Shown in pieces: positions 10,316 through 18,535 of a DNA stretch of 64,000 nt. The stretch covers positions 1-64,000 of the forward strand of contig JAFKIL010000002.1 of the NCBI GenBank assembly GCA_017306415.1. Reading direction: 5' to 3'. Below the pieces are notes generated by a model. That model was not told the origin of the DNA. It made no database searches and worked only from the letters and a program-made list of their open reading frames with translations. This stretch comes from Microbacterium sp. Its GTDB lineage: Bacteria; Actinomycetota; Actinomycetes; Actinomycetales; Microbacteriaceae. The stretch's first letter is position 1, and each line of letters begins with the position of its first letter. The position numbers were made by a program, and so were the translations under genes.

Positions 10316-10731
10316 GCGATGCCCTGGCCCGGGTGCACGCGCTCCTCGCGCGCGATCCCGCCCCGCTGAGCGCCGGGATCGAGATCGTCGAGGCCTCCGA
10401 GGGAGGTGTCGAGCTCGCGATGACGGTGCGGCCCGACATGGTCAACAGCGCCGGGGTGGCCCACGGCGGCTGGATCTTCATCCTCGCCGACACCGCGTTC
10501 GCGTACGCGATGACGACCGCGGCGCCCGGTGCGCTGACCGCGGGCGCCGAGATCAGGTTCCGGCGGCCCGCGTACGCGGGGCAGCGCCTCCGCGCCGTCG
10601 CCCGCGTCGAGCGGATCTCGGGGCGGGACATCCTCGCCCACGCCGACGTGTTCACGACGGCACCGGAGCCCATCGCCGTGTTCACCGGCACCGGCCGTGT
10701 CCCGCGATCGGCGACCGGCGCGACATCGTGA
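10312..10731 (+). CDS. PaaI-type hotdog-fold thioesterase
   Basis: This 139-aa single hotdog domain has the PaaI signature NSAGVAHGGWIFILADTAFA, with the conserved Asn, HGG and Asp positions and the strand RFRRPAYAGQRLRAVA. It hydrolyses acyl- or aryl-CoA thioesters. Coupled translation with the PaaX-type repressor suggests that it clears the CoA inducer or rescues CoA trapped in dead-end thioesters, as proposed for PaaI in phenylacetate catabolism. The gene ends 33 bases before the convergent gene at 10765. Confidence 0.85.
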   Translation: MSDALARVHALLARDPAPLSAGIEIVEASEGGVELAMTVRPDMVNSAGVAHGGWIFILADTAFAYAMTTAAPGALTAGAEIRFRRPAYAGQRLRAVARVERISGRDILAHADVFTTAPEPIAVFTGTGRVPRSATGATS

Positions 10732-10764
10732 TACGACGCGTCGCACGCTCGTCATCTCAGAGTC

Positions 10765-11643
10765 TCAGGATCTGCGGGGCGGCGCGCTCAGCTCCTCCTC
10801 CACCCAGGCGCCCCGCATCCCGTACGGCACCGGGTGGAAGACGGCCTCGATCGCCGTGATGGACCCTGCGACGATTTTGAACAGCTCGAGCATGGCGTAG
10901 GTGTGCGGTCGCAGGAATCCCGACGTGAGCGTCCGCCCGTCGGTGAGCTCGTACTCCGTGATGCGGCCGCTGTGGTCGATGAAGGCACCCGCCAGCACGA
11001 GTCCCGTGCGCTCGTCGACGAGCGGGGTGCGACGCCCCCGCACGCGTTCGTTCGGACGGAAGAATCCCAGCTGGAACGACTCCGCGCAGGTCATCCGCAT
11101 GGTCGGCGGTGCATTGGGGTCGCTGCTGAGCGTCGTCCACACCCCGTTCTCTCGACGGCGGCACGCCGGGTCGAAGCGGGTATGGAGGATGCCGGTGTTC
11201 TGCTGGAGCGTGGAGAAGTAGCCGTCCACGAGGGCGAGCATCTCGGGGACAGGAGTGCACTCGGCGGCCCCGAGCGGCGCCGCGAACTCGGGCCGCGGGA
11301 CGAGATCCGCATGGCAGAACGCGCCGGCCGCATCCAGTGCACGGATGACGACCAGCTCGCACTCGGCCACCTTCCCTGCGTCGCCGAGCCCGATCCGGAG
11401 GCAGAACGGGCTCCAGTGCGGGCCCTCGCGGAAGATGCCGATGGCGGCGGCCCCGGACGCCGTGGCCATGCGGATGTCGACCCGATCGACCTCGGCGACG
11501 GTGAGCCACGCCCCGTCGCCGAGGGGGAGCTCGACGTTGTTCTGCGTCATCCGCGCGTCGTGCGACCACGGGACCAGACCGGGGTCGCCGGCGACGAGCG
11601 CGGTCATGACCGTGTCGAGCAGCGAAGACGACTCGGGCACCAT
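10765..11643 (-). CDS. Conserved protein of unknown function (possible DUF8021-like)
   Basis: I do not recognise a function for this 292-aa protein. It seems to hold two similar alpha+beta segments: one with NNVELPLGDGAWLTV and a middle FHADLVPRPEF/ACRRRENGVWTT region whose Cys-x-Arg-Arg-x-Glu-Asn-Gly pattern resembles uncharacterised DUF8021 proteins. No signal peptide or membrane segment is visible, so it is cytoplasmic. GGAGGAGGA precedes the ATG. It follows the binding-protein gene at 11714-13231 after a hairpin and may be its co-transcribed partner. The family suggestion is tentative. Confidence 0.6.
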   Translation of the reverse strand: MVPESSSLLDTVMTALVAGDPGLVPWSHDARMTQNNVELPLGDGAWLTVAEVDRVDIRMATASGAAAIGIFREGPHWSPFCLRIGLGDAGKVAECELVVIRALDAAGAFCHADLVPRPEFAAPLGAAECTPVPEMLALVDGYFSTLQQNTGILHTRFDPACRRRENGVWTTLSSDPNAPPTMRMTCAESFQLGFFRPNERVRGRRTPLVDERTGLVLAGAFIDHSGRITEYELTDGRTLTSGFLRPHTYAMLELFKIVAGSITAIEAVFHPVPYGMRGAWVEEELSAPPRRS

Positions 11644-11676
11644 GTCCTCCTCCGGTTCTCGAGGTGGGCGCGAAGC

Positions 11677-11707
11677 GCCCCCGGAGCCGTGGTCCGGCTC
11701 CGGGGGC
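11677..11707 (-). terminator. Intercistronic hairpin after solute-binding protein gene 1
   Basis: GCCCCCGGAGCC (11677-11688) pairs perfectly with GGCTCCGGGGGC (11696-11707) around a seven-base loop, seven bases beyond the binding-protein stop. There is no U-tract, so it is more likely an mRNA-stabilising or partial terminator hairpin, as often found after the binding-protein gene of ABC operons. Confidence 0.6.
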
Positions 11708-11713
11708 GGCAGG

Positions 11714-13231
11714 TCAGGCTGCGGGCTGCAGCCAGTAGATCGCGGGGAGCAGCGTCCCCTTGACCCGCTTCACACCGGTGACCTTCTTGTCGTTGTAGAA
11801 GTAGAAGGTGGTGGTCTGCTGCATCGGAAGCGTCCATGCATCGTCGGTCACGTACTTCGACAGCGCGTGCCACGCCGTGATCCGCTTGTCGGTGTCACGC
11901 TGGGTCGCCGCCGCGTCGAAGAGCTCCACGGCCTTCTGATCGTCGTAGTGCCGCGTGTTGATGCTTCCGGTCGGCAGGACCAGCGAGGCGAAGTCCGTGT
12001 ACGACCCGTTGCTGCTCAGCGGCACGAGGATGGCGGGGAACTGCCCGGCGGTGGCGGCGGGAACCCACTCGGCGATCGGCTTGACGATCTGCTGGACCTT
12101 GACGCCGACCTTGGCGAGGTCGCCCGCGATCGCCTCGAGCGCCGTCTGGTTCGTGGTCGTGGTCGAGATCGGCAGCGTGAACCCGTCGGGGTATCCCGCC
12201 GCCGCGAGAAGCTCCTTGGCCTTGGCGACGTCGTAGGTGTAGGTGTCGTCGAGCGACTTGTCGTAGGCCTCGGTCTCGCTGTTGGCCCACTGGGACGTGA
12301 CGCGGCCCGGGCTGACGTTCTTCTCGTAGGCCTCGCGATCGACGGCGTAGTTGATCGCCTGCCGCACGCGCTCGTCGGCGAGGGCCGGCACATCCTTCCC
12401 GGCCATGTCCACGAACTGGACCATGAGCATGGAGCCCGCCCCTTCGAAGACCTTGAACCCGGCGCCCTTGGCGGCGTCGACATTGGGGTAGCGCGCCCAC
12501 GACATGTCGATCTGACCCGACTGGAGGGCACTGAACGCGGCCTGCGCATCGTCGATCACCTTGAAGGTCATCGTGTCGAACCCGACCTTCTTGGCGTCCC
12601 AGTAGTCGGGGTTCTTCGAGAACACGTAGGTGCTCTCCGAGACCGACTTCGACTTCTCGAACGTGTAGGGACCGGCGCCGTCGGGTGCCTCACTGAGGGA
12701 TGCCGGGTCCGCCAGGCCCTTCGGCCCGATGACCAGCCCCGCCTGCTGGGAGAGCACGAGCTCCAGGTCCGGGAAGAAGGAGGCGAAGTGCAGGATCACC
12801 TTGTCGTCGCCTGCCACATCGACGCTCTTCAGCAGCGAGAGCGCCTGGCCCTTCGACTGCAGCTCGAGGTTCTGCTTCACGACGTCCGCGGTCATCTTCT
12901 CGCCGTCGGCGAACGTGACCCCGCTGCGCAGCGTCATCTCGAAGTCGGTGTCGGACGTCCACTTCCAGGCCGTCGCCAGCGCCGGGCTGAAGCTGCCGTC
13001 GGGGTTTCCGTGCAGGTAGCCGTCGTAGGACGCCTGGCTGAGCTGAGCGAAAGTCGACCAGTTCCACTTGGTCGGATCCCATCCGCCGCCGGGCGCGCGC
13101 TCGATGGCGAGGGTGATGGACGCGGGCCCGGCGCTCTTGCCGGAGTCGTTGGACGTGCCGGAGCACGCGGCGAGGGCGAGGACCATGCCCGCCGCCGCGA
13201 CGGCGGCGATCATCCGTGCTGAGTTCTTCAT
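11714..13231 (-). CDS. Solute-binding lipoprotein of an Opp/Dpp-type ABC importer (SBP_bac_5), number 1
   Basis: The 505-aa precursor has a lipoprotein signal with lipobox LAAC (Cys23) and the SBP_bac_5 body: WSTFAQLSQASYDGYL, RSGVTFADGEKMTADVV, LADERVRQAINYAVDREAY. Such proteins capture peptides, nickel chelates, sugars or aromatic conjugates outside the membrane. No permease genes follow; the nearest same-strand permeases (19129-22698) have no binding protein of their own, so this is their likely partner. AGGAG precedes the ATG. The promoter at 13290-13327 resembles that of the second binding-protein gene. Ligand unknown. Confidence 0.88.
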   Translation of the reverse strand: MKNSARMIAAVAAAGMVLALAACSGTSNDSGKSAGPASITLAIERAPGGGWDPTKWNWSTFAQLSQASYDGYLHGNPDGSFSPALATAWKWTSDTDFEMTLRSGVTFADGEKMTADVVKQNLELQSKGQALSLLKSVDVAGDDKVILHFASFFPDLELVLSQQAGLVIGPKGLADPASLSEAPDGAGPYTFEKSKSVSESTYVFSKNPDYWDAKKVGFDTMTFKVIDDAQAAFSALQSGQIDMSWARYPNVDAAKGAGFKVFEGAGSMLMVQFVDMAGKDVPALADERVRQAINYAVDREAYEKNVSPGRVTSQWANSETEAYDKSLDDTYTYDVAKAKELLAAAGYPDGFTLPISTTTTNQTALEAIAGDLAKVGVKVQQIVKPIAEWVPAATAGQFPAILVPLSSNGSYTDFASLVLPTGSINTRHYDDQKAVELFDAAATQRDTDKRITAWHALSKYVTDDAWTLPMQQTTTFYFYNDKKVTGVKRVKGTLLPAIYWLQPAA

Positions 13232-13289
13232 CGAATCTCCTGCTGCGAGGGGGCGACCCGATGCCTCATCGAATCGACCGAATTGATCT

Positions 13290-13327
13290 AATGTCTAAGT
13301 AATAGGGATTGCGGGAATATATGTCAA
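13290..13327 (-). promoter_or_regulatory. Promoter of binding-protein gene 1 with TTAGACATT element
   Basis: On the minus strand TTGACA (13322-13327), a 17-base spacer and TATTAC (13299-13304) form a near-consensus promoter; TTAGACATT (13290-13298) follows the -10 directly. The same nonamer abuts the -10 of the second binding-protein promoter at 23020-23057, so it is a candidate operator. Confidence 0.65.
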
Positions 13328-13330
13328 GGT

Positions 13331-14236
13331 CTAATCAGTTATCCCTTCGGCCTCCGCCTGCCGTGAAGGCCATCTCGGCCCCACCTTCCGATCGCGGAAC
13401 CGCCAGCATCCGTCCTCTCTGACGAGATCGTCACGGTAGAACGCGAGCAGGTGGATGTTCGAGGCGCCGCGATGCGCCGCCGGCACGAGGGCGTACGAAT
13501 CGACGACGGCGTGATCCGTCGCGACGGCCGTGTCCGCGACGATCTGGCTGACCCAGTGCATCCGCCCCGCGAACTCCGGGCGTCCGAACAGATGCTCGAA
13601 GAAGACGCGGATGCCGTCCGGCCCCTGTCCCTCGTATCTGCCGAACGGGTCCTGGATGGCGGCGTCGGAGGAGAAGAGCTCCACGACGCGCTCGGTGTCG
13701 GCGGTGTCGAGCGCCCAGGCGTAGTCGGCGAAGAGCGCCTCGATCTCGATGCGATCCGGGGTCGGCCCGGCAGGCGCGCGCTCATCGGGGATCTCGATCA
13801 GCGGTGCATCGGCTCCCAGAGGAGTGATGGTGCGCTCCTGGATCGACCACACCGACCCGTCACGCACGAGCACGTCGTCCACCCGGCCGTCGAAGAGCAG
13901 GGTGTTGGACAGACCCGCCGACACGCTGTCGACGGTCAGCGACGACCACGTCGCGGCCACCCTGCCGTCCGGGAGGGTGCGCACCAGCAGATCGGTCGCC
14001 CAGGTCTGCGCGTCCTCGCCCGTGCGCGCCCCCCGCGTGAGGCGGGCGAACGTGCGCAGCGCGTCGCCCCCGCGGTAGACCTCGCTCGCTCCGTCGCGGT
14101 GCCGGCGTTCGAGCGAGCCGTCTGGGGTGAAGCAGGCGGCGAACCCGGCCTCGTCGCCCGTGTCCAGCGCCCACGCACTGCGCGCGACGAGCTCGGCGAC
14201 AGCGGCGCGCACGTCCAGACTCACGGCCGCGGTCAT
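13331..14236 (-). CDS. Tandem NTF2/SnoaL-like two-domain protein
   Basis: At 301 aa it is about twice the size of a single SnoaL-like domain, and the halves align: WALDTGDEAGFAACF near residue 22 and WALDTADTERVVELF near residue 174, each followed by a GR/GG-containing segment and an F-rich helix. It is thus an internal duplication or fusion of two NTF2-like cones. The ATG at 14236 overlaps the upstream stop (ATGA), so it is translated with the NTF2-like gene before it. In this CoA-pathway context a dehydratase, isomerase or hydratase role is possible; no catalytic residues can be assigned. Confidence 0.72.
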   Translation of the reverse strand: MTAAVSLDVRAAVAELVARSAWALDTGDEAGFAACFTPDGSLERRHRDGASEVYRGGDALRTFARLTRGARTGEDAQTWATDLLVRTLPDGRVAATWSSLTVDSVSAGLSNTLLFDGRVDDVLVRDGSVWSIQERTITPLGADAPLIEIPDERAPAGPTPDRIEIEALFADYAWALDTADTERVVELFSSDAAIQDPFGRYEGQGPDGIRVFFEHLFGRPEFAGRMHWVSQIVADTAVATDHAVVDSYALVPAAHRGASNIHLLAFYRDDLVREDGCWRFRDRKVGPRWPSRQAEAEGITD

Positions 14237-14709
14237 GATGCCCCTCCGCTCGCGGTGCCGAATCGGGACAGGACGTCGCCCTCCCACGGCCGGAACTCCC
14301 GCGCGGCGAATCGCCATCCGCGCGGGGTGGCGACGAGGTCGTCCGCGGCGTATCCCAGCCAGCCGATGGCCGGAGCACCGTCATCCGTGGCGGGGTCGGC
14401 CCGCACGAGGTTCACGACGAGCATGAAGGATCGCGACCGGACCCGATCGGCAGCGGCCCAGGCCTGGACATGGTTGGTGTGCGTGCGGCGCGCGACCGTC
14501 GACGACGAGCCGTGACGGCGCACCATCTGCCGCACACCCTCCTCGCCGGTGTACGCGATGTCGCCGAACCGGACGACGATGCCCGGCTCGCTGAGGGCGA
14601 GCACGCCCTCCGCGGACCCGGCATCCAGCGCCGCGTTCCACGCGCTCACCGCCTCGCGGATCTCGAATCGCTCGCGCGCGGCGAGCTGCGCAGTGGGAAA
14701 GGCATCCAT
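14233..14709 (-). CDS. NTF2/SnoaL-like protein (single domain)
   Basis: A 158-aa NTF2-like cone: an N-terminal helix FEIREAVSAWNAALDAGSAEGVL (residues 15-37), VVRFGDIAYTGEEGVRQMV, HTNHVQAW and a C-terminal W-G-YAADDLVATPRGWRFAAREF. It sits four bases after the DUF3237 gene and is coupled to the two-domain NTF2 gene after it. Three separate NTF2-like genes in one catabolic island (also 6414-6914) make a set of enzymes acting on successive intermediates likely; the reactions are unknown. Confidence 0.7.
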   Translation of the reverse strand: MDAFPTAQLAARERFEIREAVSAWNAALDAGSAEGVLALSEPGIVVRFGDIAYTGEEGVRQMVRRHGSSSTVARRTHTNHVQAWAAADRVRSRSFMLVVNLVRADPATDDGAPAIGWLGYAADDLVATPRGWRFAAREFRPWEGDVLSRFGTASGGAS

Positions 14710-14713
14710 GGTG

Positions 14714-15211
14714 TCAGAGGACCGCGAAGTAGTCGATCTCGTTGCCGGTCGGATGCCGCCGTCCCATGCCCACGAAGGTGTACCGGGTGAGCCAGTCGTG
14801 CGGACCCGACGGCACCTCGAAGGTCGGCGACGTGCGGATGTAGTACTCATCGGTCCCGACCTGCTCCCCCCGCCCGATGCGCTGCGCCACCTCGTCCTCC
14901 ATCCGGAAGACTCCGCGGTTGTGGATGCGGATGAGCGTGCCGTCCTCGGCCTGGAGGAAGTACCGGGCATCGAGGAGCGCGATCCCGTCGCGGCGCACGA
15001 CCGGCGTGTCACCTCCCGCCACGAGCGCCGTGCCGCTGATCCGCGGCCCCCAGAATCGGCCGGCTGCGACGGCCACCTGCCCGTGCTTCGCACCGGACGT
15101 CAAGGTGGGGGTGGTGTGCGACGCGCCGAACTCGAGGCGCACCGTGAGGGCGTACTCCAGTCGCGGCGTCCGGGGCTCGTTCCCCGGGGTCGTCTCCTGC
15201 GTCATCGTCAT
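14714..15211 (-). CDS. DUF3237-family protein, copy 1
   Basis: The 165-aa product fits the DUF3237 beta-barrel family: LEYALTVRLEFG, AGRFWGPRISGTALVAGGDTP (shortened: GRFWGPRISG, VAGGDTP), RRDGIALLDARYFLQAEDGTLI, HNRGV and a late FEVPSGPHDWLTRYTFVG. No reaction is firmly known to me for the family. The first ATG (15211) overlaps the thiolase stop (ATGA); a second ATG six bases on (15205) has the better spaced GGGAGA. A paralogue occurs at 30022-30534. Its place directly after thiolase suggests action on a CoA-pathway or ring intermediate. Confidence 0.75.
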   Translation of the reverse strand: MTMTQETTPGNEPRTPRLEYALTVRLEFGASHTTPTLTSGAKHGQVAVAAGRFWGPRISGTALVAGGDTPVVRRDGIALLDARYFLQAEDGTLIRIHNRGVFRMEDEVAQRIGRGEQVGTDEYYIRTSPTFEVPSGPHDWLTRYTFVGMGRRHPTGNEIDYFAVL

Positions 15212-16428
15212 TCTCCCGTCGTCGCCGAAAGGTCGTCGGACGCGCTCCCGGGGAGCACTTCGAGGAGGGCGGCGACGCCCTGACCCCCGCCGATGCACAT
15301 CGTGACGACGGCGTGCTGCACGCTGCGCCGTCGTCCCTCGCGGAGCACGTGCCCCACCATTCTCGATCCCGAGCTGCCGTACGGATGCCCGATGGCGATC
15401 GCGCCGCCGTTCACGTTCAATCGGTCGGTCGGGATCTCCAGCGCGTCGCGGCAGTAGAGGACCTGGGAGGCGAAGGCCTCGTTCAGCTCCCACAGTCCGA
15501 TGTCCTCCACGCGCAGGCCCGCCCGGGCGAGGAGCTTCGGCACAGCCAGGACCGGCCCGATGCCCATCTCGTCGGGGTCGCATCCCGCGGCGGCGAAGCC
15601 GAGGAGCCGCCCCAGCGGCGCGTGGCCGTCGCGGTGGGCCTTCGACTCCTCCATGAGCACAGTCGCGGAGGCGCCGTCGGCGAAGCCGCTCGCGTTCGCG
15701 GCGGTGACCGTTCCGCCCGGGAGGACCGGCGCGAGAAGCGCCGCCGCCTCGACGCTCGCATCGGCGCGGATCCCCTCGTCCTGGTCCACCACCGCCTCGA
15801 CGAGGCGGGGCACGGGCTGCCCGCGAACCGGAAGTGCGCGGCGCACCGACACAGGCACGATCTCGTCCGCGAACAGGCCGCGCTCCTGTGCTGCGGCGGC
15901 GCGGTGGTGGCTCATCACGCCGTAGGCGTCCTGAGCCTCGCGCGTCACCCCGTATCGCCGCGCGACGACCTCCGCCGTCTCGATCATCGGCAGGTAGGAC
16001 TGCGGGAGGTGGCTCTGCACCCAGGGATCGCGGGCACGGACGGTGTTCATGGTGTCCTGCACCGCGCTGATCGACTCGACGCCGCCGGCGACCACCGTCT
16101 CGGCATGACCGGCGATGATCATGCCCGCCGCGGTGGCGATGGCCTGGAGACCCGAGCCGCAGAACCGATTGACGACCTGGCCCGGCACCGAGACCGGGAG
16201 ACCGGCGCGGGCGGCGCCGAGCCGCGCGATGTTGCCGCCCTGCGCTCCCTCGGGATTCGCGCAGCCCAGCACGACGTCGTCGATGTCGGCGGGCCGGATG
16301 CCCGCGCGCGCGACGACCCCCTCGAGGGCGGCGGCGGCGAGCGCGACGGGATGCGCGAGGTTGAAGCCTCCCCGCCACGACCGGGTCTGCGCCGTGCGCA
16401 CGGTGTCGACGATGACCACCGACCTCAT
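15208..16428 (-). CDS. Thiolase (acetyl-CoA C-acyltransferase)
   Basis: The 406-aa protein has all thiolase II landmarks: nucleophile Cys90 in NRFCGSGLQA, WELNEAFA near 313-320, His348 in GGAIAIGHPYG and Cys378 in TMCIGGGQG. It cleaves a 3-oxoacyl-CoA with CoA to release acetyl-CoA. The start overlaps the stop of the FadB-like gene (ATGA), so the pair form a beta-oxidation unit. With the CoA ligase at 6911 this could shorten a phenylpropanoid or acyl side chain; chain length is not visible. Confidence 0.9.
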   Translation of the reverse strand: MRSVVIVDTVRTAQTRSWRGGFNLAHPVALAAAALEGVVARAGIRPADIDDVVLGCANPEGAQGGNIARLGAARAGLPVSVPGQVVNRFCGSGLQAIATAAGMIIAGHAETVVAGGVESISAVQDTMNTVRARDPWVQSHLPQSYLPMIETAEVVARRYGVTREAQDAYGVMSHHRAAAAQERGLFADEIVPVSVRRALPVRGQPVPRLVEAVVDQDEGIRADASVEAAALLAPVLPGGTVTAANASGFADGASATVLMEESKAHRDGHAPLGRLLGFAAAGCDPDEMGIGPVLAVPKLLARAGLRVEDIGLWELNEAFASQVLYCRDALEIPTDRLNVNGGAIAIGHPYGSSGSRMVGHVLREGRRRSVQHAVVTMCIGGGQGVAALLEVLPGSASDDLSATTGE

Positions 16429-18488
16429 GCGACCGCGCTCCACTCGCCCAGCAGCCGGTCGGCGGCGGCCGTCCGCTCGATCAGCGGATGCGGTCGCCAG
16501 CGCTCGCCCCCGGGGCGGCGCGCGAACCTGGCCATGATGCGCGCGACGTTGGGTGCGCCGAGCGCGTCGGCGAAGTGCATCGGGCCGCCGCGATCGGCGG
16601 GGAATCCGTAGCCGTCGACGAAGACGACGTCGATGTCGCCGCCGCGCGCCGCGACGCCCTCGTCGAGCACGGCCGCGCCCTCGTTCACGAGCGCGAGGAC
16701 GTAGCGCTCGACGATCTCCCGCTCGCCGATCGCGACCTGGGGGATGCCCGCGGCCGACGCCACCTCGCGGACGATCGCGTCGACCTCGGCGTCGGGCAGC
16801 GGCGTCCGCCCCTCGTACCGGTACCAGCCGGCGCCCGTCTTGACCCCGAGGCGCCCACGTGCGACCAGTTCGGCCGACACGCGCCATTCGAGGCGGTCCG
16901 CGGTCCCGGCGGCGACGCGGGTGAGCATCGGCACATCGTTGCCGACGAGATCGAGCACGCGGAGGGGGCCCATGCGCATCCCCCACCGCTCCAGGGCGGC
17001 GTCGATCCCGGCGGCCGTCGCGCCCTCCAGCAGCATGAGGCCCACCTCGCGGTTGGCCGCCTCCAGGATGCGGTTGCCGATGAAGCCGGGGGCGACGGCG
17101 GAGACGACCGGGCGCTTGCCCAGACGCTCGACGTGGGAGATCGCCGTCGCCAGCACCGCGTCCGATGTGCGCGCGCCGCGGACGACCTCGACCAGCCGCA
17201 TCACGTGGGCGGGCGAGAAGAAGTGGAGTCCCACGACATCTTCCGGACGCCCGCACTCGCGTCCGAGCACGTCGATGTCGAGGGAGGACGTGTTCGAGGC
17301 GATCGGAGTGCCTGCCGGCACGCACGCCACGATGCGGTCGAACACGTCGCGCTTGAGTTCCATGATCTCGGGCACGGCCTCGATGACGAGGTCGACGTCC
17401 GCGAGGTCCTGCATCCGCGTGGTCAGGCGGATGCGCTCGAGGAGCAGGTCGGCATCTCCGGACCGGTCGGCACGCCGGGTCTCTCGGTCGAGGGCCCGTG
17501 CGCTCGCATCACGTTCGCCCTCGCCCGCCTCGACGAGCACGACCTCGATGCCGGCGAGCGCGTGCGCCAGGGCGATGCCCCGGCCCATGGTCCCTCCCCC
17601 CACGATCCCGACACGCCCCACGGCGGAGCCGCGGTCGCGGATGCCCTGGACGCGGCGCGCCGCGCGCTCGGCGAGGAAGATGTGACGACGCGAAGACGAG
17701 GCCTCCGACGTCGCCAGCTCCCGGAAGAGCCGCAGTTCGGCCGCGAACCCCTCGTCGATGTCGTCGATGCCGGAACCGACGGCATCCAGCGCCGAACGCG
17801 CGGGGCCGGCCGGCGTGCTGCGCTCCACGAGCTGCAGGAGTGCGCGGACCTCGTCCGTGTCGATCGCGACGTCGCGGAGACGAGGGGCCGGCTGCGCGAC
17901 GATCCGCTCCGCGAACCGGATGGCATCGCCGGCCGCGTCTTCGCCGACGAACGCGGAGATCAGGCGTCCTTCGGCGAACGCGTCCGCGGTCACCCGACGG
18001 CCGGTGAGGATGAGATCCAGAGCCGTCCTGACGTCGGTCGCCCGCGGGAGCCGCTGTGTCCCGCCGGCCCCGGGCATCAGGCCCAGAGTCACCTCCGGAA
18101 GAGCCAGCACCGCGTCCGCGGTCGCGACCCGGTAGTGGCACGCGAGCGCCAGCTCGAGCCCGCCGCCGAGCGCCATCCCCTCGATCAGAGCCACCACGGG
18201 AGTGGACATACCGTCGAGGAATTCGGCGATCGTGCGGTGGAGCGAGGGCTCGGAGAGCCCGACGCCCGAATCGAACTCGTTGAGGTCGGCGCCGGCGGAG
18301 AACACGCCCTGTGCGCCGTGAACGACGACCGCGCGCACCGCGGGGTCGGCCTCGCACCGGTCCAGTGCATCGATGAGACCGATCCGCAGCGGTCGGCTGA
18401 GGGTGTTCAGCCTCCCGCTGTTCAGAGCGAGGACCGCGATCCCATCGGGTGTGTGCTGCTCGTCGATGAGCGGGTGCGGCGTCGCCAT
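16425..18488 (-). CDS. Bifunctional enoyl-CoA hydratase/3-hydroxyacyl-CoA dehydrogenase (FadB/FadJ-like)
   Basis: The 687-aa fusion begins with a crotonase domain (residues 1 to about 190; GMALGGGLELALACHY, PEVTLGLMPGAGGTQRLPR) and continues with the NAD-binding dehydrogenase domain (VGIVGGGTMGRGIALAHA near 290, SNTSSLDID, HFFSPAHVMRLVEVV, PGFIGNRI) and 3HCDH C-terminal helices. It hydrates a 2-enoyl-CoA and oxidises the 3-hydroxyacyl-CoA. AACGAT lies exactly six bases upstream of the ATG and no ribosome site is evident, so the mRNA is probably leaderless. The MarR-type palindrome at 18516-18535 overlaps the -35, predicting substrate-dependent derepression. Confidence 0.9.
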   Translation of the reverse strand: MATPHPLIDEQHTPDGIAVLALNSGRLNTLSRPLRIGLIDALDRCEADPAVRAVVVHGAQGVFSAGADLNEFDSGVGLSEPSLHRTIAEFLDGMSTPVVALIEGMALGGGLELALACHYRVATADAVLALPEVTLGLMPGAGGTQRLPRATDVRTALDLILTGRRVTADAFAEGRLISAFVGEDAAGDAIRFAERIVAQPAPRLRDVAIDTDEVRALLQLVERSTPAGPARSALDAVGSGIDDIDEGFAAELRLFRELATSEASSSRRHIFLAERAARRVQGIRDRGSAVGRVGIVGGGTMGRGIALAHALAGIEVVLVEAGEGERDASARALDRETRRADRSGDADLLLERIRLTTRMQDLADVDLVIEAVPEIMELKRDVFDRIVACVPAGTPIASNTSSLDIDVLGRECGRPEDVVGLHFFSPAHVMRLVEVVRGARTSDAVLATAISHVERLGKRPVVSAVAPGFIGNRILEAANREVGLMLLEGATAAGIDAALERWGMRMGPLRVLDLVGNDVPMLTRVAAGTADRLEWRVSAELVARGRLGVKTGAGWYRYEGRTPLPDAEVDAIVREVASAAGIPQVAIGEREIVERYVLALVNEGAAVLDEGVAARGGDIDVVFVDGYGFPADRGGPMHFADALGAPNVARIMARFARRPGGERWRPHPLIERTAAADRLLGEWSAVA

Positions 18489-18494
18489 GTCTTC

Positions 18495-18535
18495 ATCGTT
18501 GCGGACCGCGGGGCTTTAGTCAAATATTTGATTAC
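18495..18535 (-). promoter_or_regulatory. Promoter of fadB-like gene with MarR-type palindromic operator
   Basis: The palindrome TTAGTCAAATATTTGATTAC (18516-18535, 18 of 20 symmetric) overlaps a minus-strand -35 TTGACT (18518-18523). A 17-base spacer and AACGAT (18495-18500) complete the promoter, and the ATG begins six bases later. The site also overlaps the stop codon of the MarR gene. The same operator, -35, spacer and -10 recur at 22879-22919. Confidence 0.75.

Noticed and set aside
13331..14236. Frameshifted fusion of two neighbouring NTF2-like genes
   Set aside because: The frame is open throughout with both domains complete, so it is a real two-domain protein.
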